A stretch of DNA of 64,000 nucleotides, taken from the NCBI GenBank assembly GCA_035299025.1, contig DATGXK010000014.1, positions 186,001 to 250,000 on the forward strand, given 5' to 3'. The notes beneath the pieces are model-generated. The model worked only from the letters and a program-made list of their open reading frames with translations, did not search any database and was not told where the DNA came from. The position numbers were made by a program, and so were the translations under genes. This document shows positions 43,209 to 51,853 of this stretch, in pieces. This stretch comes from Leadbetterella sp035299025 (GTDB taxonomy: Bacteria > Bacteroidota > Bacteroidia > Cytophagales > Spirosomataceae). Positions within the stretch are counted from its first letter, which is position 1. Each line of letters begins with the position of its first letter.

Positions 43209-43904
43209 ATGGTATCCGAAATCCTCGTTCCATTGTTTTCTTTGATTGCCCTTGAAGTGATTCTGGGTATTGATAATATCATTTTTATTTCTATTCTTGC
43301 TGACAAACTTCCTGATAATCAGAGAAATAAACTTAGATATTGGGGGATAGGTTTGGCGATGGTGATGAGATTGGCTCTGTTGGCCCTCATTTCTTGGATT
43401 TTAAAGCTTGACCAGGTGTTATTTACTGTTTTAGAAACTGATTTTACGGGGAAAGGAATTATTTTGCTACTGGGTGGTTTGTTTTTAATCTACAAAAGTA
43501 CCAAAGAAATATACCACAAAACTGAGCAGTTCGAGGATTCGGATAGCCAAAAACAAGAGGTTAAAAGGTCATTTGGTAAGTTACTTTCGGAGGTTATTAT
43601 TTTAGATTTGGTCTTTTCTATTGATTCGATAATCACTGCGGTAGGTATGGTAGACAAGCTTTGGGTGATGTACACAGCCGTTGTTGTGACGGTTTTGATT
43701 ATGTTAGTTGCCTCAAAACCGATTAGCGAATTCATTGCTAAACATCCTTCGTTCAAAATTTTGGCACTCTGTTTTCTCATGATGATAGGTGTTTCATTGG
43801 TGGCGGAAGGCTTATCTTTCGAAATTCCGAAAGGCTACATTTATTTCTCGATGGCTTTTGCATTTTTGGTGGACATTATTCAAATGAAAACTGTAAAAAA
43901 ATAA
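43209..43904 (+). CDS. terC: TerC-family integral membrane protein
   Basis: 231 residues, 7 membrane segments. TerC marks are ALEVILGIDNIIFISILADKL at the N-terminus and VIILDLVFSIDSIITAVGM near residue 135, each with the conserved Asp in the membrane. TerC proteins are linked to metal handling (manganese export, tellurium resistance). Its promoter carries the phased boxes of the neighbouring two-component regulon. The DUF2490 gene follows after 13 bp. Confidence 0.9.
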   Translation: MVSEILVPLFSLIALEVILGIDNIIFISILADKLPDNQRNKLRYWGIGLAMVMRLALLALISWILKLDQVLFTVLETDFTGKGIILLLGGLFLIYKSTKEIYHKTEQFEDSDSQKQEVKRSFGKLLSEVIILDLVFSIDSIITAVGMVDKLWVMYTAVVVTVLIMLVASKPISEFIAKHPSFKILALCFLMMIGVSLVAEGLSFEIPKGYIYFSMAFAFLVDIIQMKTVKK

Positions 43905-43917
43905 TTTCGGTTTCTGG

Positions 43918-44589
43918 ATGTTTATGAGGATTGCAATAATCGGTTTTGCTTTTTTTGTTAGTTTAAGATCTTCGGCTCAATCTACCGGTTCATGGAATAT
44001 TATAAACTTGAAGGCGGATTTGAGAAAAGGTTTTAGTGTTTTTGGCGAAGCTCAGTTGAGATCTTTAAAATATTATGACGATTTTCATTATCATGAATTT
44101 AAGGCTGGTTTGAACTACAGGGCTCACAAAAATGTCGTTGTAACCATGGCAGCTGGTAAATACGATACTTATGGCGAAGGTGGCAATTTTGAATTGCCTA
44201 AAAACAATGCCGAAATCAGACTTTGGCCCCAAGTGTTGATATCACAAGAAGTCAACAAACTGAAAATAGAAAACAGATTCCGAACAGAGATGCGTTTTAC
44301 AACTAACGGGTATAGAAATCGTTTCAGGAATAGATTCGGCGTAGTTTACCCTTTTTTCCCGAAGAAAAATATAGAATTGGGAGTTTATAATGAGTTATTC
44401 TTTACCAATAACGAACCCTATTTTGAACGAAATAGAATTTCTGTTAATGTTACATATAAACTAAATCCGTCTAGCTCATTTATGGTCGGGTTTTTGAATC
44501 AGTTTGATTACAAAATCAACGACGAAACCGGTAAGAATTTCATTCAGGTCGGATATTATCACAATATTGTCAAGAAAAAGCAATTCTAA
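43918..44589 (+). CDS. DUF2490 outer-membrane protein
   Basis: 223 residues; signal peptide MFMRIAIIGFAFFVSLRSSAQ. SWNIINLKADLRKGFSVFGEAQLRS and the strands RLWPQVLISQEV and NRFRTEMRF fit DUF2490, predicted outer-membrane barrels. Probably co-transcribed with terC. The first TTCTAA box of the next operon overlaps its stop codon. Confidence 0.78.
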   Translation: MFMRIAIIGFAFFVSLRSSAQSTGSWNIINLKADLRKGFSVFGEAQLRSLKYYDDFHYHEFKAGLNYRAHKNVVVTMAAGKYDTYGEGGNFELPKNNAEIRLWPQVLISQEVNKLKIENRFRTEMRFTTNGYRNRFRNRFGVVYPFFPKKNIELGVYNELFFTNNEPYFERNRISVNVTYKLNPSSSFMVGFLNQFDYKINDETGKNFIQVGYYHNIVKKKQF

Positions 44590-44641
44590 TGGTAATCTAA
44601 TATTCTTACAAGAAGTCTCTAATCTGAGCTAGGTAACTTTA
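44584..44641 (+). promoter_or_regulatory. response-regulator operon promoter with phased boxes
   Basis: TTCTAA at 44584, ATCTAA at 44595, a degenerate TTACAA at 44606, CTCTAA at 44617: exact 11-bp steps. The -7 box TAACTTTA starts at 44634, 17 bp after the start of the last box. Suggests autoregulation of the two-component operon. Confidence 0.65.
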
Positions 44642-44665
44642 AGTTTATACTTAAACTTTAAAAAA

Positions 44666-45355
44666 ATGAGTGACAGCAAAACATTTTTGATCGTGGAAGA
44701 CGAAGAAAAGGTGGCCTCTTTTATTAAGAAAGGCCTATTTACTCAAGGCTACAACTCAGAAATTGCCTCAACTGGTCATGAAGCTTTGGCTCTTTTTGAA
44801 AGCCAAAAAGTCGACCTCGTTATATTAGATATCGGCTTGCCAGATATGAGCGGCCTAGAAGTTTGCGAACAAATCCGTAGAACCAATGCACAGATTCCGG
44901 TTTTGATGTTGACTGCACTGGGCAGTGTAAGCGATAAACTTTCAGGGTTTGAGGTAGGAACCGACGACTACCTCGTAAAACCATTTGATTTTATGGAGCT
45001 TTTGGTCCGAATAAAGGCACTTCTTAAGAGAACCAACGAAAATATGCCATCCGACGACATTCTGAAAGTGGCCGACCTTGAATTGAATCTTCATCAAAAA
45101 GTGGCCATTAGGGCGGGGAAAGTTATTGCGTTAACCGCCAAGGAATTTAGTCTTTTGGAGTATTTGATGAGAAACAGGGGACGTGTTGTTTCTAAATTGG
45201 ATATCGCCGAGCATGTATGGGATATTGATTTTGACACCGGTACCAACTTCATAGAAGTGTATGTAAACTATCTTAGAAACAAGATTGATAAGGGTTTTAA
45301 TGACAAGCTGATTCACACGATTTTCGGAATGGGCTACACTTTGAAAAGTAAATAA
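44666..45355 (+). CDS. OmpR-family response regulator
   Basis: 229 residues. Receiver with acidic pair at 11-12, phospho-acceptor D55 in LVILDIGLPDMSG and Lys of LVKPFDF near 105. C-terminal winged helix ends ...FIEVYVNYLRNKIDKGF and IHTIFGMGYTLK, of the CusR/QseB kind. It is the natural candidate to bind the 11-bp-phased TTCTAA boxes at four promoters around it. Kinase gene follows after 18 bp. Confidence 0.94.
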   Translation: MSDSKTFLIVEDEEKVASFIKKGLFTQGYNSEIASTGHEALALFESQKVDLVILDIGLPDMSGLEVCEQIRRTNAQIPVLMLTALGSVSDKLSGFEVGTDDYLVKPFDFMELLVRIKALLKRTNENMPSDDILKVADLELNLHQKVAIRAGKVIALTAKEFSLLEYLMRNRGRVVSKLDIAEHVWDIDFDTGTNFIEVYVNYLRNKIDKGFNDKLIHTIFGMGYTLKSK

Positions 45356-45373
45356 AAGGCTCGCTGCGAAACT

Positions 45374-46732
45374 ATGAAGATTAGAAATAAACTGATACTG
45401 ATTTACCTCGCCATTACTGCGGTACTGCTGTCTTTTTTCTGTGTGGTTATATACTTACAAAGTAAAGATTACCGACGGTCCGAGTTTAAAGATCGCTTAA
45501 GAAAAGAGGCTCTCTCGACAGCTAATATTTATTTCAACAAAAAAGATATCAGCCCGGAGGTATTAAAACTCCTTGACCGAAACGATTTTACGGCTCTTAC
45601 AAACGAGGAAATTGTGATTTTTGACAGTAAAAATCAGGTAATTTATGAAAGTGGAGAGGATAGGTTTAAAATTGATGGTGACATTTTAGAAAAAATAAGA
45701 GCGGAGAAAGAGTTTTTCTGGGAAAATACCAAATACGAATTCATAGGAATCTTGTTTGAAAAGAAAGATCAGAAGTATGTAATAGTCTCTTATGCAGTTG
45801 ATAACTATGGCTTTTTTAAACTTCAAAACCTTACGTATGTTCTTATTCTGGGAGGTTTGTGCATTTTGTTTTTGAGTGCTCTTACAGGTTGGTTTTTTGT
45901 GGAAAGGATGCTGAATCCTATCCAGCAAATCATCAAAAAGATTGACAAAATTAAAGCCTCACAACTTGGCGATCGTCTTGAGGTTGGAAACGAAAATGAT
46001 GAGTTTGCTCAATTGGCCGATAGGTTCAATCAGATGCTCGATCGTCTCCAAAAATCTTTTATGGCTCAAAAAGCCTTTGTTTCTCATGCTTCGCATGAGC
46101 TGAGGACTCCTTTGACTTCAATTACTGGACAGATACAGGTTTCGCTTTTAGCCGAAGATAGCCCTGAAGATTTGAAAAAGATGATTCAGTCGGTGCTGGA
46201 AGACGTAAAGCAACTCAACCGCCTGAGTAATAATTTGCTTGATCTCACTTCCTTGAATACCTACTCCGAAAAGTCCAACTTGACCTTGGTGAATGTGTTA
46301 GACAAATTATCAAGAGTAAGAGATGAGGCCATTAAGAAAAACCCTCTTGGTCAGGTGGCCATAAATTTTGACGTAAACGAAGATGAAATACCCGAACTTT
46401 TGGGCAATCCGCCTTTGCTTTACACGGCTTTTTATAATCTCATAGACAACGGCATAAAATACTCGCCGAATCAGACAGTCGATATTGAGGTCATCAATAA
46501 CCCTAAAAGCATTATAGTCCAATTCCAGAATAATTCTCAAAACATAAGCGACGATGATCTAAAAAATATCTTTGAGCCATTTAAGCGAGGAAGCAATTCT
46601 AAAAACAAAGTAGGTCATGGAGTGGGTCTTTCATTGGTAAAGGGAATTGTAGAAATGCACCTCGGAACAATAGAAGTATCTAGGCCAGACCAAAATCTCA
46701 TTCTTTTTGAGGTATCGCTTCCTAAGCGATAA
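45374..46732 (+). CDS. sensor histidine kinase with HAMP domain
   Basis: 452 residues. Membrane segments at ~8-28 and ~152-175 enclose a ~120-residue periplasmic sensor. HAMP follows, then HisKA with phospho-His near 241 (SHASHELRTPLTSITGQIQ) and HATPase (FYNLIDNGIKYSP, GHGVGLSLVKGIVEMH). CusS-like layout. Signal is unknown; membrane-associated targets (TerC, SPFH, outer-membrane protein) point to metal or envelope stress (inference). Confidence 0.93.
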   Translation: MKIRNKLILIYLAITAVLLSFFCVVIYLQSKDYRRSEFKDRLRKEALSTANIYFNKKDISPEVLKLLDRNDFTALTNEEIVIFDSKNQVIYESGEDRFKIDGDILEKIRAEKEFFWENTKYEFIGILFEKKDQKYVIVSYAVDNYGFFKLQNLTYVLILGGLCILFLSALTGWFFVERMLNPIQQIIKKIDKIKASQLGDRLEVGNENDEFAQLADRFNQMLDRLQKSFMAQKAFVSHASHELRTPLTSITGQIQVSLLAEDSPEDLKKMIQSVLEDVKQLNRLSNNLLDLTSLNTYSEKSNLTLVNVLDKLSRVRDEAIKKNPLGQVAINFDVNEDEIPELLGNPPLLYTAFYNLIDNGIKYSPNQTVDIEVINNPKSIIVQFQNNSQNISDDDLKNIFEPFKRGSNSKNKVGHGVGLSLVKGIVEMHLGTIEVSRPDQNLILFEVSLPKR

Positions 46733-46742
46733 TTTAATACGC

Positions 46743-46789
46743 TTCTAATTCTCTCCTAAGTTGGTTCTAATAGTTAGGTTTTAGCTTTG
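46743..46789 (+). promoter_or_regulatory. SPFH-gene promoter with phased boxes
   Basis: TTCTAA at 46743, TCCTAA at 46754, TTCTAA at 46765 in 11-bp steps; -7 box TAGCTTTG at 46782, 17 bp after the start of the last box. Confidence 0.7.
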
Positions 46790-46838
46790 TTATGTGCTCA
46801 TAAGAGCCTTAAATAACAAAACTAAAATTTACATAAAG

Positions 46839-47624
46839 ATGAAAACACGATTGGTTTTAATGGGAATTGCTTTTAGTTTAATTTTCAGTAGCTGTACAAT
46901 AATTCGCCAAGGAGAGGTTGGTGTGAAGCGATCATTCGGTAAAATAAAGCCCGAGCCACTCATGGAAGGTGCCAGAGGATTTAACCCATTCACTAGTACC
47001 ATTATCAAGCTACCGACCCGTACCATGAACATGGAAGTAAGGGTGCCGCTCCCCTCTAAAGAAGGTCTGACCGTTCAGTCTGACGTTTCCATACTTTATA
47101 GGTTGGAAGGAAGTTATGCACCTAAAGTTATAGAAAAACTGGGCAAAAATTATGAGCAGGTCGTTATTTTGCCTGTGTTCAGGTCTGCTGTTGCCGATAT
47201 TTCTTCGCAGTATTATGCCAAAGATATGCATACGGGTCAAAGGTCGGTCATTGAGAAATCTATCAAGGAATTAATGATGTCTCAACTCAAAGAAAGAGGT
47301 TTTGTGGTTGAGTCAGTACTATTAAAAAGTATTGTTTTGCCTCCCGGTCTTACCAAGGCTATAGAGGACAAATTAGAAGCAGAACAAGATTCACAAAGAA
47401 TGCAATTTGTCCTCGATAAAGAAAAGCAAGAGGCCAAGAGGTTAATCATTGAGGCTGAAGGAATTAGAGACGCCCAAAAGATAGTAGCGGAAGGCCTTAC
47501 GCCATTATTGATAAGATTCAAGGCCATTGAGGCATTTAATAAACTTTCTACCTCGCCAAATGCCAAAGTTATCATAACCAGTGCCGAGCAGCCGCTTATG
47601 CTGAATGCCAATTCGGATAAATAA
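46839..47624 (+). CDS. SPFH/prohibitin-family lipoprotein
   Basis: 261 residues from the ATG at 46839, where a lipoprotein signal begins (MKTRLVLMGIAFSLIFSSC); the upstream in-frame ATG at 46794 lacks a signal. SPFH domain: QGEVGVKRSFGKI, GFNPFTSTIIKLPTRTMNMEV, EQVVILPVFRSAVADISSQY, LLKSIVLPPGLTKAIEDKLEAEQ, then a charged helix. Prohibitin-like proteins form membrane scaffolds and oppose proteolysis or stress. Controlled by phased TTCTAA boxes. Confidence 0.85.
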   Translation: MKTRLVLMGIAFSLIFSSCTIIRQGEVGVKRSFGKIKPEPLMEGARGFNPFTSTIIKLPTRTMNMEVRVPLPSKEGLTVQSDVSILYRLEGSYAPKVIEKLGKNYEQVVILPVFRSAVADISSQYYAKDMHTGQRSVIEKSIKELMMSQLKERGFVVESVLLKSIVLPPGLTKAIEDKLEAEQDSQRMQFVLDKEKQEAKRLIIEAEGIRDAQKIVAEGLTPLLIRFKAIEAFNKLSTSPNAKVIITSAEQPLMLNANSDK

Positions 47625-47672
47625 CCAAGCATTGCTTAATTAGAATTTCAAACGTTTGGGCTTAACAAAAAT

Positions 47673-47703
47673 ACTGAGTGGCAGCAATGGACTGTCGCTC
47701 AGT
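47673..47703. other. 12-bp hairpin between SPFH and LRR genes
   Basis: ACTGAGTGGCAG and CTGTCGCTCAGT pair over 12 bp with two G-T wobbles and a 7-nt loop. No T-run follows, so it may be a processing site or leader structure rather than a terminator. Confidence 0.45.
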
Positions 47704-47740
47704 ATCTCAAAAATCTTATACAAACCTAAATATCAATAAC

Positions 47741-48379
47741 ATGAAACCTTTAACACAAATAAAAATAGTATTGGTCTGTTTTATGGCTCTAATGGGATGT
47801 TTGAATTTTACAATTGCTCAAGAGAAAGAATACACAGAACTCAACCAAGCTTTGGTTTTTCCTGATAAAGTTATGCGATTGAACCTAAGTGGGATGAGTT
47901 TGGAGTCTTTACCTCAAGAAATATCACTTTTTAAAAACCTGACTTACCTAAATCTTCGGAATAATCATTTAAAAATCTTTCCAGAAGAATTGTTAAAACT
48001 TCGGAATCTAAAGGTTTTAGACGTTGGGGAAAACTTATTTTCCTCCTTACCAGAAAGCCTATCTTCCTTTGCGTCTTTAGAGGAATTGTTTATTGATAAT
48101 GAACAAAATCTAGATTTTGAGAATAGTATTGAGGCTATAGCTGGCATGCCCGATCTTAGAATTTTACATTTAGAGAACAACCGTGAATTTTCAAGCAATT
48201 CATCGATTCTCAAATTGAAAAATGTGAATTCGGTCTTCGTAAACAGAAGTATGCTAAGGTATGTGCCTAAGGAAATTTACTTAATGGAAAACCTGAAATT
48301 CATAGATTTTCAGAATACCACAATTAAGAAAAACCACATGGTTATGTATCCAGTCTCCTGCGGCGTCAAAATCAGGTGA
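47741..48379 (+). CDS. leucine-rich-repeat secreted protein
   Basis: 212 residues from 47741, the start of a signal peptide (MKPLTQIKIVLVCFMALMGC, possible lipobox). Five or more LRR units follow: MRLNLSGMSLESLPQEISLF, LTYLNLRNNHLKIFPEELL, LKVLDVGENLFSSLPESL, LEELFIDNEQNLDF, LRILHLENN. LRR proteins mediate protein contacts. It lies inside the two-component regulon region but has no phased boxes of its own. Confidence 0.85.
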   Translation: MKPLTQIKIVLVCFMALMGCLNFTIAQEKEYTELNQALVFPDKVMRLNLSGMSLESLPQEISLFKNLTYLNLRNNHLKIFPEELLKLRNLKVLDVGENLFSSLPESLSSFASLEELFIDNEQNLDFENSIEAIAGMPDLRILHLENNREFSSNSSILKLKNVNSVFVNRSMLRYVPKEIYLMENLKFIDFQNTTIKKNHMVMYPVSCGVKIR

Positions 48380-48503
48380 AATAAATCCAAGTTGTTTGAA
48401 TGAGAGACATTCTAGCGTGTTTTTTAGATACAAATTGGACTCTGGTCATATTCGGACATCAGTTTCCAAATTATAATTTCTGCATAAAAGGGGACGATTC
48501 AAA

Positions 48504-48561
48504 TTCTAATAACTTTCTAATATGTGCCTAAGTTGGGTCTAATATCAGTGTCGTAGGTTTG
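48504..48561 (+). promoter_or_regulatory. promoter with four phased boxes, small secreted protein
   Basis: TTCTAA 48504, TTCTAA 48515, GCCTAA 48526, GTCTAA 48537, all in 11-bp steps; -7 box TAGGTTTG at 48554, again 17 bp after the start of the last box. The best-preserved array of the four. It overlaps an in-frame ATG at 48559, which therefore is not the start. Confidence 0.75.
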
Positions 48562-48603
48562 TATCGTCATCAGACAAATAATTACAACAAAACAAATAAA
48601 AAA

Positions 48604-48975
48604 ATGAAAAATTTAATAAGAATAGTTTTAGGCACGATGTTGATTCCGACCGTGGCAGTTTTTGGTCAAACCAACTCAGTCAGAAATTATAAAATGCCGG
48701 TGCAGGATCGGAAAGAAGTAAAAACGCAAGATATTGCTATAAACAAAAGCAATGCATCGGTTACTAATTCTTTTGATTCGCCGCAAAACTATAAACATCA
48801 GGTGTTTAACAAGAATCAAGAAAATCAGGACCTTATGGTATTGCGAATCAGTACGGATAAAGTTCAAACTGGAATCAATCCATTAGAATCAATCAGAAAC
48901 TATAAATCACCTGTTTTTTCGAAAACCGTTCAGAAAGAAACTAACAAGGAGCAATTGGCCGTCGTCAAAGAATAA
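48604..48975 (+). CDS. small secreted protein with NYKxPV repeats
   Basis: 123 residues from 48604; signal peptide MKNLIRIVLGTMLIPTVAVF (ending GQ). Three repeats follow about 30-50 residues apart: VRNYKMPVQDRK, PQNYKHQVFNKN and IRNYKSPVFSKT. The mature part is hydrophilic and Lys/Gln/Asn-rich. No family recognised. Its promoter carries four phased TTCTAA boxes, so it is likely a main output of the adjacent two-component system. Confidence 0.65.
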   Translation: MKNLIRIVLGTMLIPTVAVFGQTNSVRNYKMPVQDRKEVKTQDIAINKSNASVTNSFDSPQNYKHQVFNKNQENQDLMVLRISTDKVQTGINPLESIRNYKSPVFSKTVQKETNKEQLAVVKE

Positions 48976-49014
48976 GGCGATTTATATGTTTTTCAACCTT
49001 AAAAAAATACACGA

Positions 49015-49209
49015 ATGACAATGCTAGAATACACCAAAATCATACTTGAGAAGGTCAGTTTTGAGCCTCAAATATTTAAAAAAGAGCTCAGGAAGGCAGT
49101 GAATTATGTAACGAAGGAAGAGTATGGTCACCTGAAAGCCTGGGTTAAGCAGAAGTTTGGCAAAAGAGTTAAAACCAAATCAAGCTTCACAGAATTCAAA
49201 ATAGGTTGA
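49015..49209 (+). CDS. small basic conserved-looking protein
   Basis: 64 residues (MTMLEYTKIILEKVSFEPQI start). Basic, helical, no signal. The motif FEPQIFKKELRKAVNYV and the WVKQKFGKR tail resemble a short protein I have seen next to envelope-stress genes in Bacteroidota, with no known function. 39 bp after the NYK-repeat gene and probably on the same transcript. Confidence 0.6.
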   Translation: MTMLEYTKIILEKVSFEPQIFKKELRKAVNYVTKEEYGHLKAWVKQKFGKRVKTKSSFTEFKIG

Positions 49210-49308
49210 TCACCAATGTGAAATAATCTTCATGAGTTTAGAAAAGCGAAAAGGAGTTTAAAAATAAAGTGATAGTTTTTTTTCAGAGTAGTTTAGGGGT
49301 AAGTAAAG

Positions 49309-49338
49309 ACAGCGAGAGTTTCTCGCTGTTTTTTTTAT
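49309..49338. terminator. bidirectional terminator
   Basis: ACAGCGAGA-GTT-TCTCGCTGT is a 9-bp stem followed by TTTTTTTT on the plus strand, overlapping the end of the convergent kinase gene. Confidence 0.9.
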
Positions 49339-50342
49339 CTTTTCAACTTACCACTTCCATCTCCGAGCATGAGGTTTTCTACCTCCGCAATATCAACCAA
49401 GTTTTGATCTCCAGGAATGGTGTGTTTCAGGGCACTTGATGCATTGCCAAATTCAAGCGATTTTAAATCGTCTTTGTAGGTCAATTGCCCATAAATAAAT
49501 CCTCCTAAGAACGCATCTCCAGTACCTACTCGGTCTACAATGTGGGTAATGTCTAGGTTACCAGTTTTCAGGTATTCTTGGCCATTCCACATGCGGGCGT
49601 TCATGCGGTTGTGTGAGGCACTTATTTGTATACGTTCGGTGTCAATAATTTTCTCTATTGATTCATATTGAGCCATCAATTTTTTGGCAGTGTCTTGAAA
49701 TTTGCCTTTTTCTTCTGTGGAGCTTATTCCAAAAATCTCTTCTATGTTTTTCCTAGAGGCCAAAATGACGTTGGAATACGATGCCAGTTCTGGTAAAATT
49801 TCTTGTGGCGTTTTGCCATAATTCCAAAGGTTGCTGCGATAGTAGATGTCTGACGAAACTTTAACACCTAATTTTTTGGCAACTTTCAGTGCCTCAAGAA
49901 GTGCGATGGCAGGTTTTTCTCCCACGGCAGGCGTGATACCGCACCAATGAAACCAGTCCGCATCTTTCAATATTTCTTCCCAGTCAAACCAACTCGGGTC
50001 AAGATTAACAAATGCAGAATCTGCTCTATCATAAACTATTTGGCTCGCTCGGCTCACCGCTCCTGTCTCCAGAAAAAACAAGCCCATTCTTTGTCCTTTC
50101 AGGTGTATGTTTTTGTCAGAAATACCTAGTTTTCTGATAAATGCCTTCGCCTTTTTTCCGATGTGATTGTCTGGGAAAACACCTACATGAGTAACTTCAA
50201 AGCCAAAATTAACCAAGGCCGCACCGACATTCATCTCTGTGCCACCAAAAGTACAATCGAACGATTCTGCCTGAGCTATTTTTTGAAAACCCGGCGTAGA
50301 AAGACGCAACAATATTTCTCCGAAAGTGACGATTTTTGGCAT
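49335..50342 (-). CDS. kdgK: 2-keto-3-deoxygluconate kinase (PfkB family)
   Basis: 335 residues. PfkB sugar kinase: VTFGEILLRLSTPGFQ, FGGTEMNVGAALVNFGF, and the C-terminal DRVGTGDAFLGGFIYG with the catalytic Asp. It is 42 bp downstream of mannonate dehydratase, whose product 2-keto-3-deoxygluconate is its expected substrate, giving KDPG. The pair makes the lower glucuronate pathway; the aldolase and uxuB are not in the window. Confidence 0.88.
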   Translation of the reverse strand: MPKIVTFGEILLRLSTPGFQKIAQAESFDCTFGGTEMNVGAALVNFGFEVTHVGVFPDNHIGKKAKAFIRKLGISDKNIHLKGQRMGLFFLETGAVSRASQIVYDRADSAFVNLDPSWFDWEEILKDADWFHWCGITPAVGEKPAIALLEALKVAKKLGVKVSSDIYYRSNLWNYGKTPQEILPELASYSNVILASRKNIEEIFGISSTEEKGKFQDTAKKLMAQYESIEKIIDTERIQISASHNRMNARMWNGQEYLKTGNLDITHIVDRVGTGDAFLGGFIYGQLTYKDDLKSLEFGNASSALKHTIPGDQNLVDIAEVENLMLGDGSGKLKR

Positions 50343-50384
50343 TTTGGAAAGAGTTTAATTTTTGAACAAAAATAACGCTTTTGA

Positions 50385-51578
50385 CTAAACCCCCAAATTT
50401 CTTCTGATACCCAATTCCAATCCACGCAGCTCCGCCAATCCTCTCAAACGACCGATAGCCGTATAACCCGGATTAGTTTTCTTGTTTGGATTCAAGTCAT
50501 CCAACATTCTATGTCCATGATCAGGACGGAACGGCAGTCTATAATCTTCTCTGTTTTCAGATTTGCGTCTTTCTTGTTCTTTTACCAAGGCTTGCATTAC
50601 GCCAAACATATCCACGTCGCCATCCAAGTGGTCTGCCTCGTGGAAATTGCCCATTTCGTCACGCTTGGTGGCTCTCAGGTGAATAAAGTTGATTCTGTCG
50701 CCCATTCGTTCCACCATACCCACCAAATCATTGTCTGCCCTGACACCATAACTACCAGTGCAGAAACACAGTCCGTTGTATTTGCTTGGATAGGCATCTA
50801 ATAGTGCCTTTGCATCAGCCTCGTTGCTCACTACACGAGGGAGACCCAGAATCGTGTAAGGAGGATCATCTGGATGAATGGCTAGCGAGACTTTATTTTT
50901 TTCGGCTACTGGGCCTATTTCGGCTATAAAAGCGTAAAGGTTGTTTCTGAGTGTTTGGTCATCTATTCCATTATACGTGGCAAGTACTTCGCCAAACTGC
51001 TCAATGGTAAAGCTCTCTTCGCTACCAGGCAAACCCGCAATTATATTTTTTACCAGTTTAGATTTTTGAGCATCACTTGCTATTTCAATCCATTTCTGAG
51101 CTTTTTCTAAAATATCAGCTGAATAAGCCTCTGATGCGTTTTTTCCTTTCAAAAGATGTACTTCAAAAGCACAAAATTCAACCATGTCAAATCTAAGAGC
51201 CGTTGAGCCGTCGGCCATCGGGTAGTCAAGGTCAGTTCTGGTCCAATCTAAAACGGGCATAAAATTATAACAAACGGTATCTATGCCACAAACGGCAAGA
51301 TTGGCTATCGAAATCTTATAGTTTTCTATATATTTTTCAAAATTTCCCGATCGTTTTTTGATGTCTTCGTGCACTGGGATGCTCTCTACCACAGACCATG
51401 TTAGCCCTGCGGCTTCGATAATTTCTTTACGTTTTTGTATTTCTTCAACAGTCCACACCTGACCGTTTGGAATGTGGTGCAATGCCGATACCACGCCGGT
51501 AGCACCGGCCTGGCGAACATCCGAAAGGCTTACTGGGTCGTTTGGGCCGTACCATCTCCAAGTTTGTTCTAATGCCAT
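50385..51578 (-). CDS. uxuA: mannonate dehydratase
   Basis: 397 residues, the usual UxuA length. LEQTWRWYGPNDPVSLSDVRQAGATGVVSALHHIP at the start, CYNFMPVLDWTRTDL, LAIHPDDPP, CFCTGSYG and FRPDHGH are family marks with metal ligands His, Cys, Asp. It dehydrates D-mannonate to 2-keto-3-deoxygluconate in the cytoplasm. First gene of the uxuA-kdgK pair. Confidence 0.95.
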   Translation of the reverse strand: MALEQTWRWYGPNDPVSLSDVRQAGATGVVSALHHIPNGQVWTVEEIQKRKEIIEAAGLTWSVVESIPVHEDIKKRSGNFEKYIENYKISIANLAVCGIDTVCYNFMPVLDWTRTDLDYPMADGSTALRFDMVEFCAFEVHLLKGKNASEAYSADILEKAQKWIEIASDAQKSKLVKNIIAGLPGSEESFTIEQFGEVLATYNGIDDQTLRNNLYAFIAEIGPVAEKNKVSLAIHPDDPPYTILGLPRVVSNEADAKALLDAYPSKYNGLCFCTGSYGVRADNDLVGMVERMGDRINFIHLRATKRDEMGNFHEADHLDGDVDMFGVMQALVKEQERRKSENREDYRLPFRPDHGHRMLDDLNPNKKTNPGYTAIGRLRGLAELRGLELGIRRNLGV

Positions 51579-51602
51579 AAAATTCGATTGATATTATTTT
51601 GA

Positions 51603-51610
51603 CAAAAATA
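51603..51610 (-). promoter_or_regulatory. -7 box for uxuA-kdgK
   Basis: On the minus strand TATTTTTG matches TAnnTTTG, 24 bp before the uxuA ATG. Confidence 0.5.
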
Positions 51611-51778
51611 ATAGATGGGTTATCGAAATACTACCATTATGAAATTAAATAATTGTATTATTTTGCCAGAATATTGATTGTTATAAAGAAACTAAAAAAA
51701 AAATAATTTTTTTTTAGTCAATGTTTGGAAATAAAAAAACAGTCCTACATCTTTGCAGTCCCAAAGCACAAGGGAAAA

Positions 51779-51853
51779 GGGAGTTTAGCTCAGTTGGTTC
51801 AGAGCATCTGCCTTACAAGCAGAGGGTCGGGGGTTCGAATCCCTCAACTCCCA
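51779..51853 (+). tRNA. tRNA-Val (anticodon TAC)
   Basis: 75 nt. Acceptor GGGAGTT/AACTCCC, D-arm with TAGCTCAGTTGGTTCAGAGC, anticodon stem TCTGC/GCAGA with loop CTTACAA (anticodon TAC), T-arm GGGGG-TTCGAAT-CCCTC with the TTCGAAT loop. Discriminator A; CCA is not encoded. tRNA genes are common insertion sites, and accessory DNA lies 2 kb downstream, but I find no repeat of its 3' end within the window. Confidence 0.97.
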
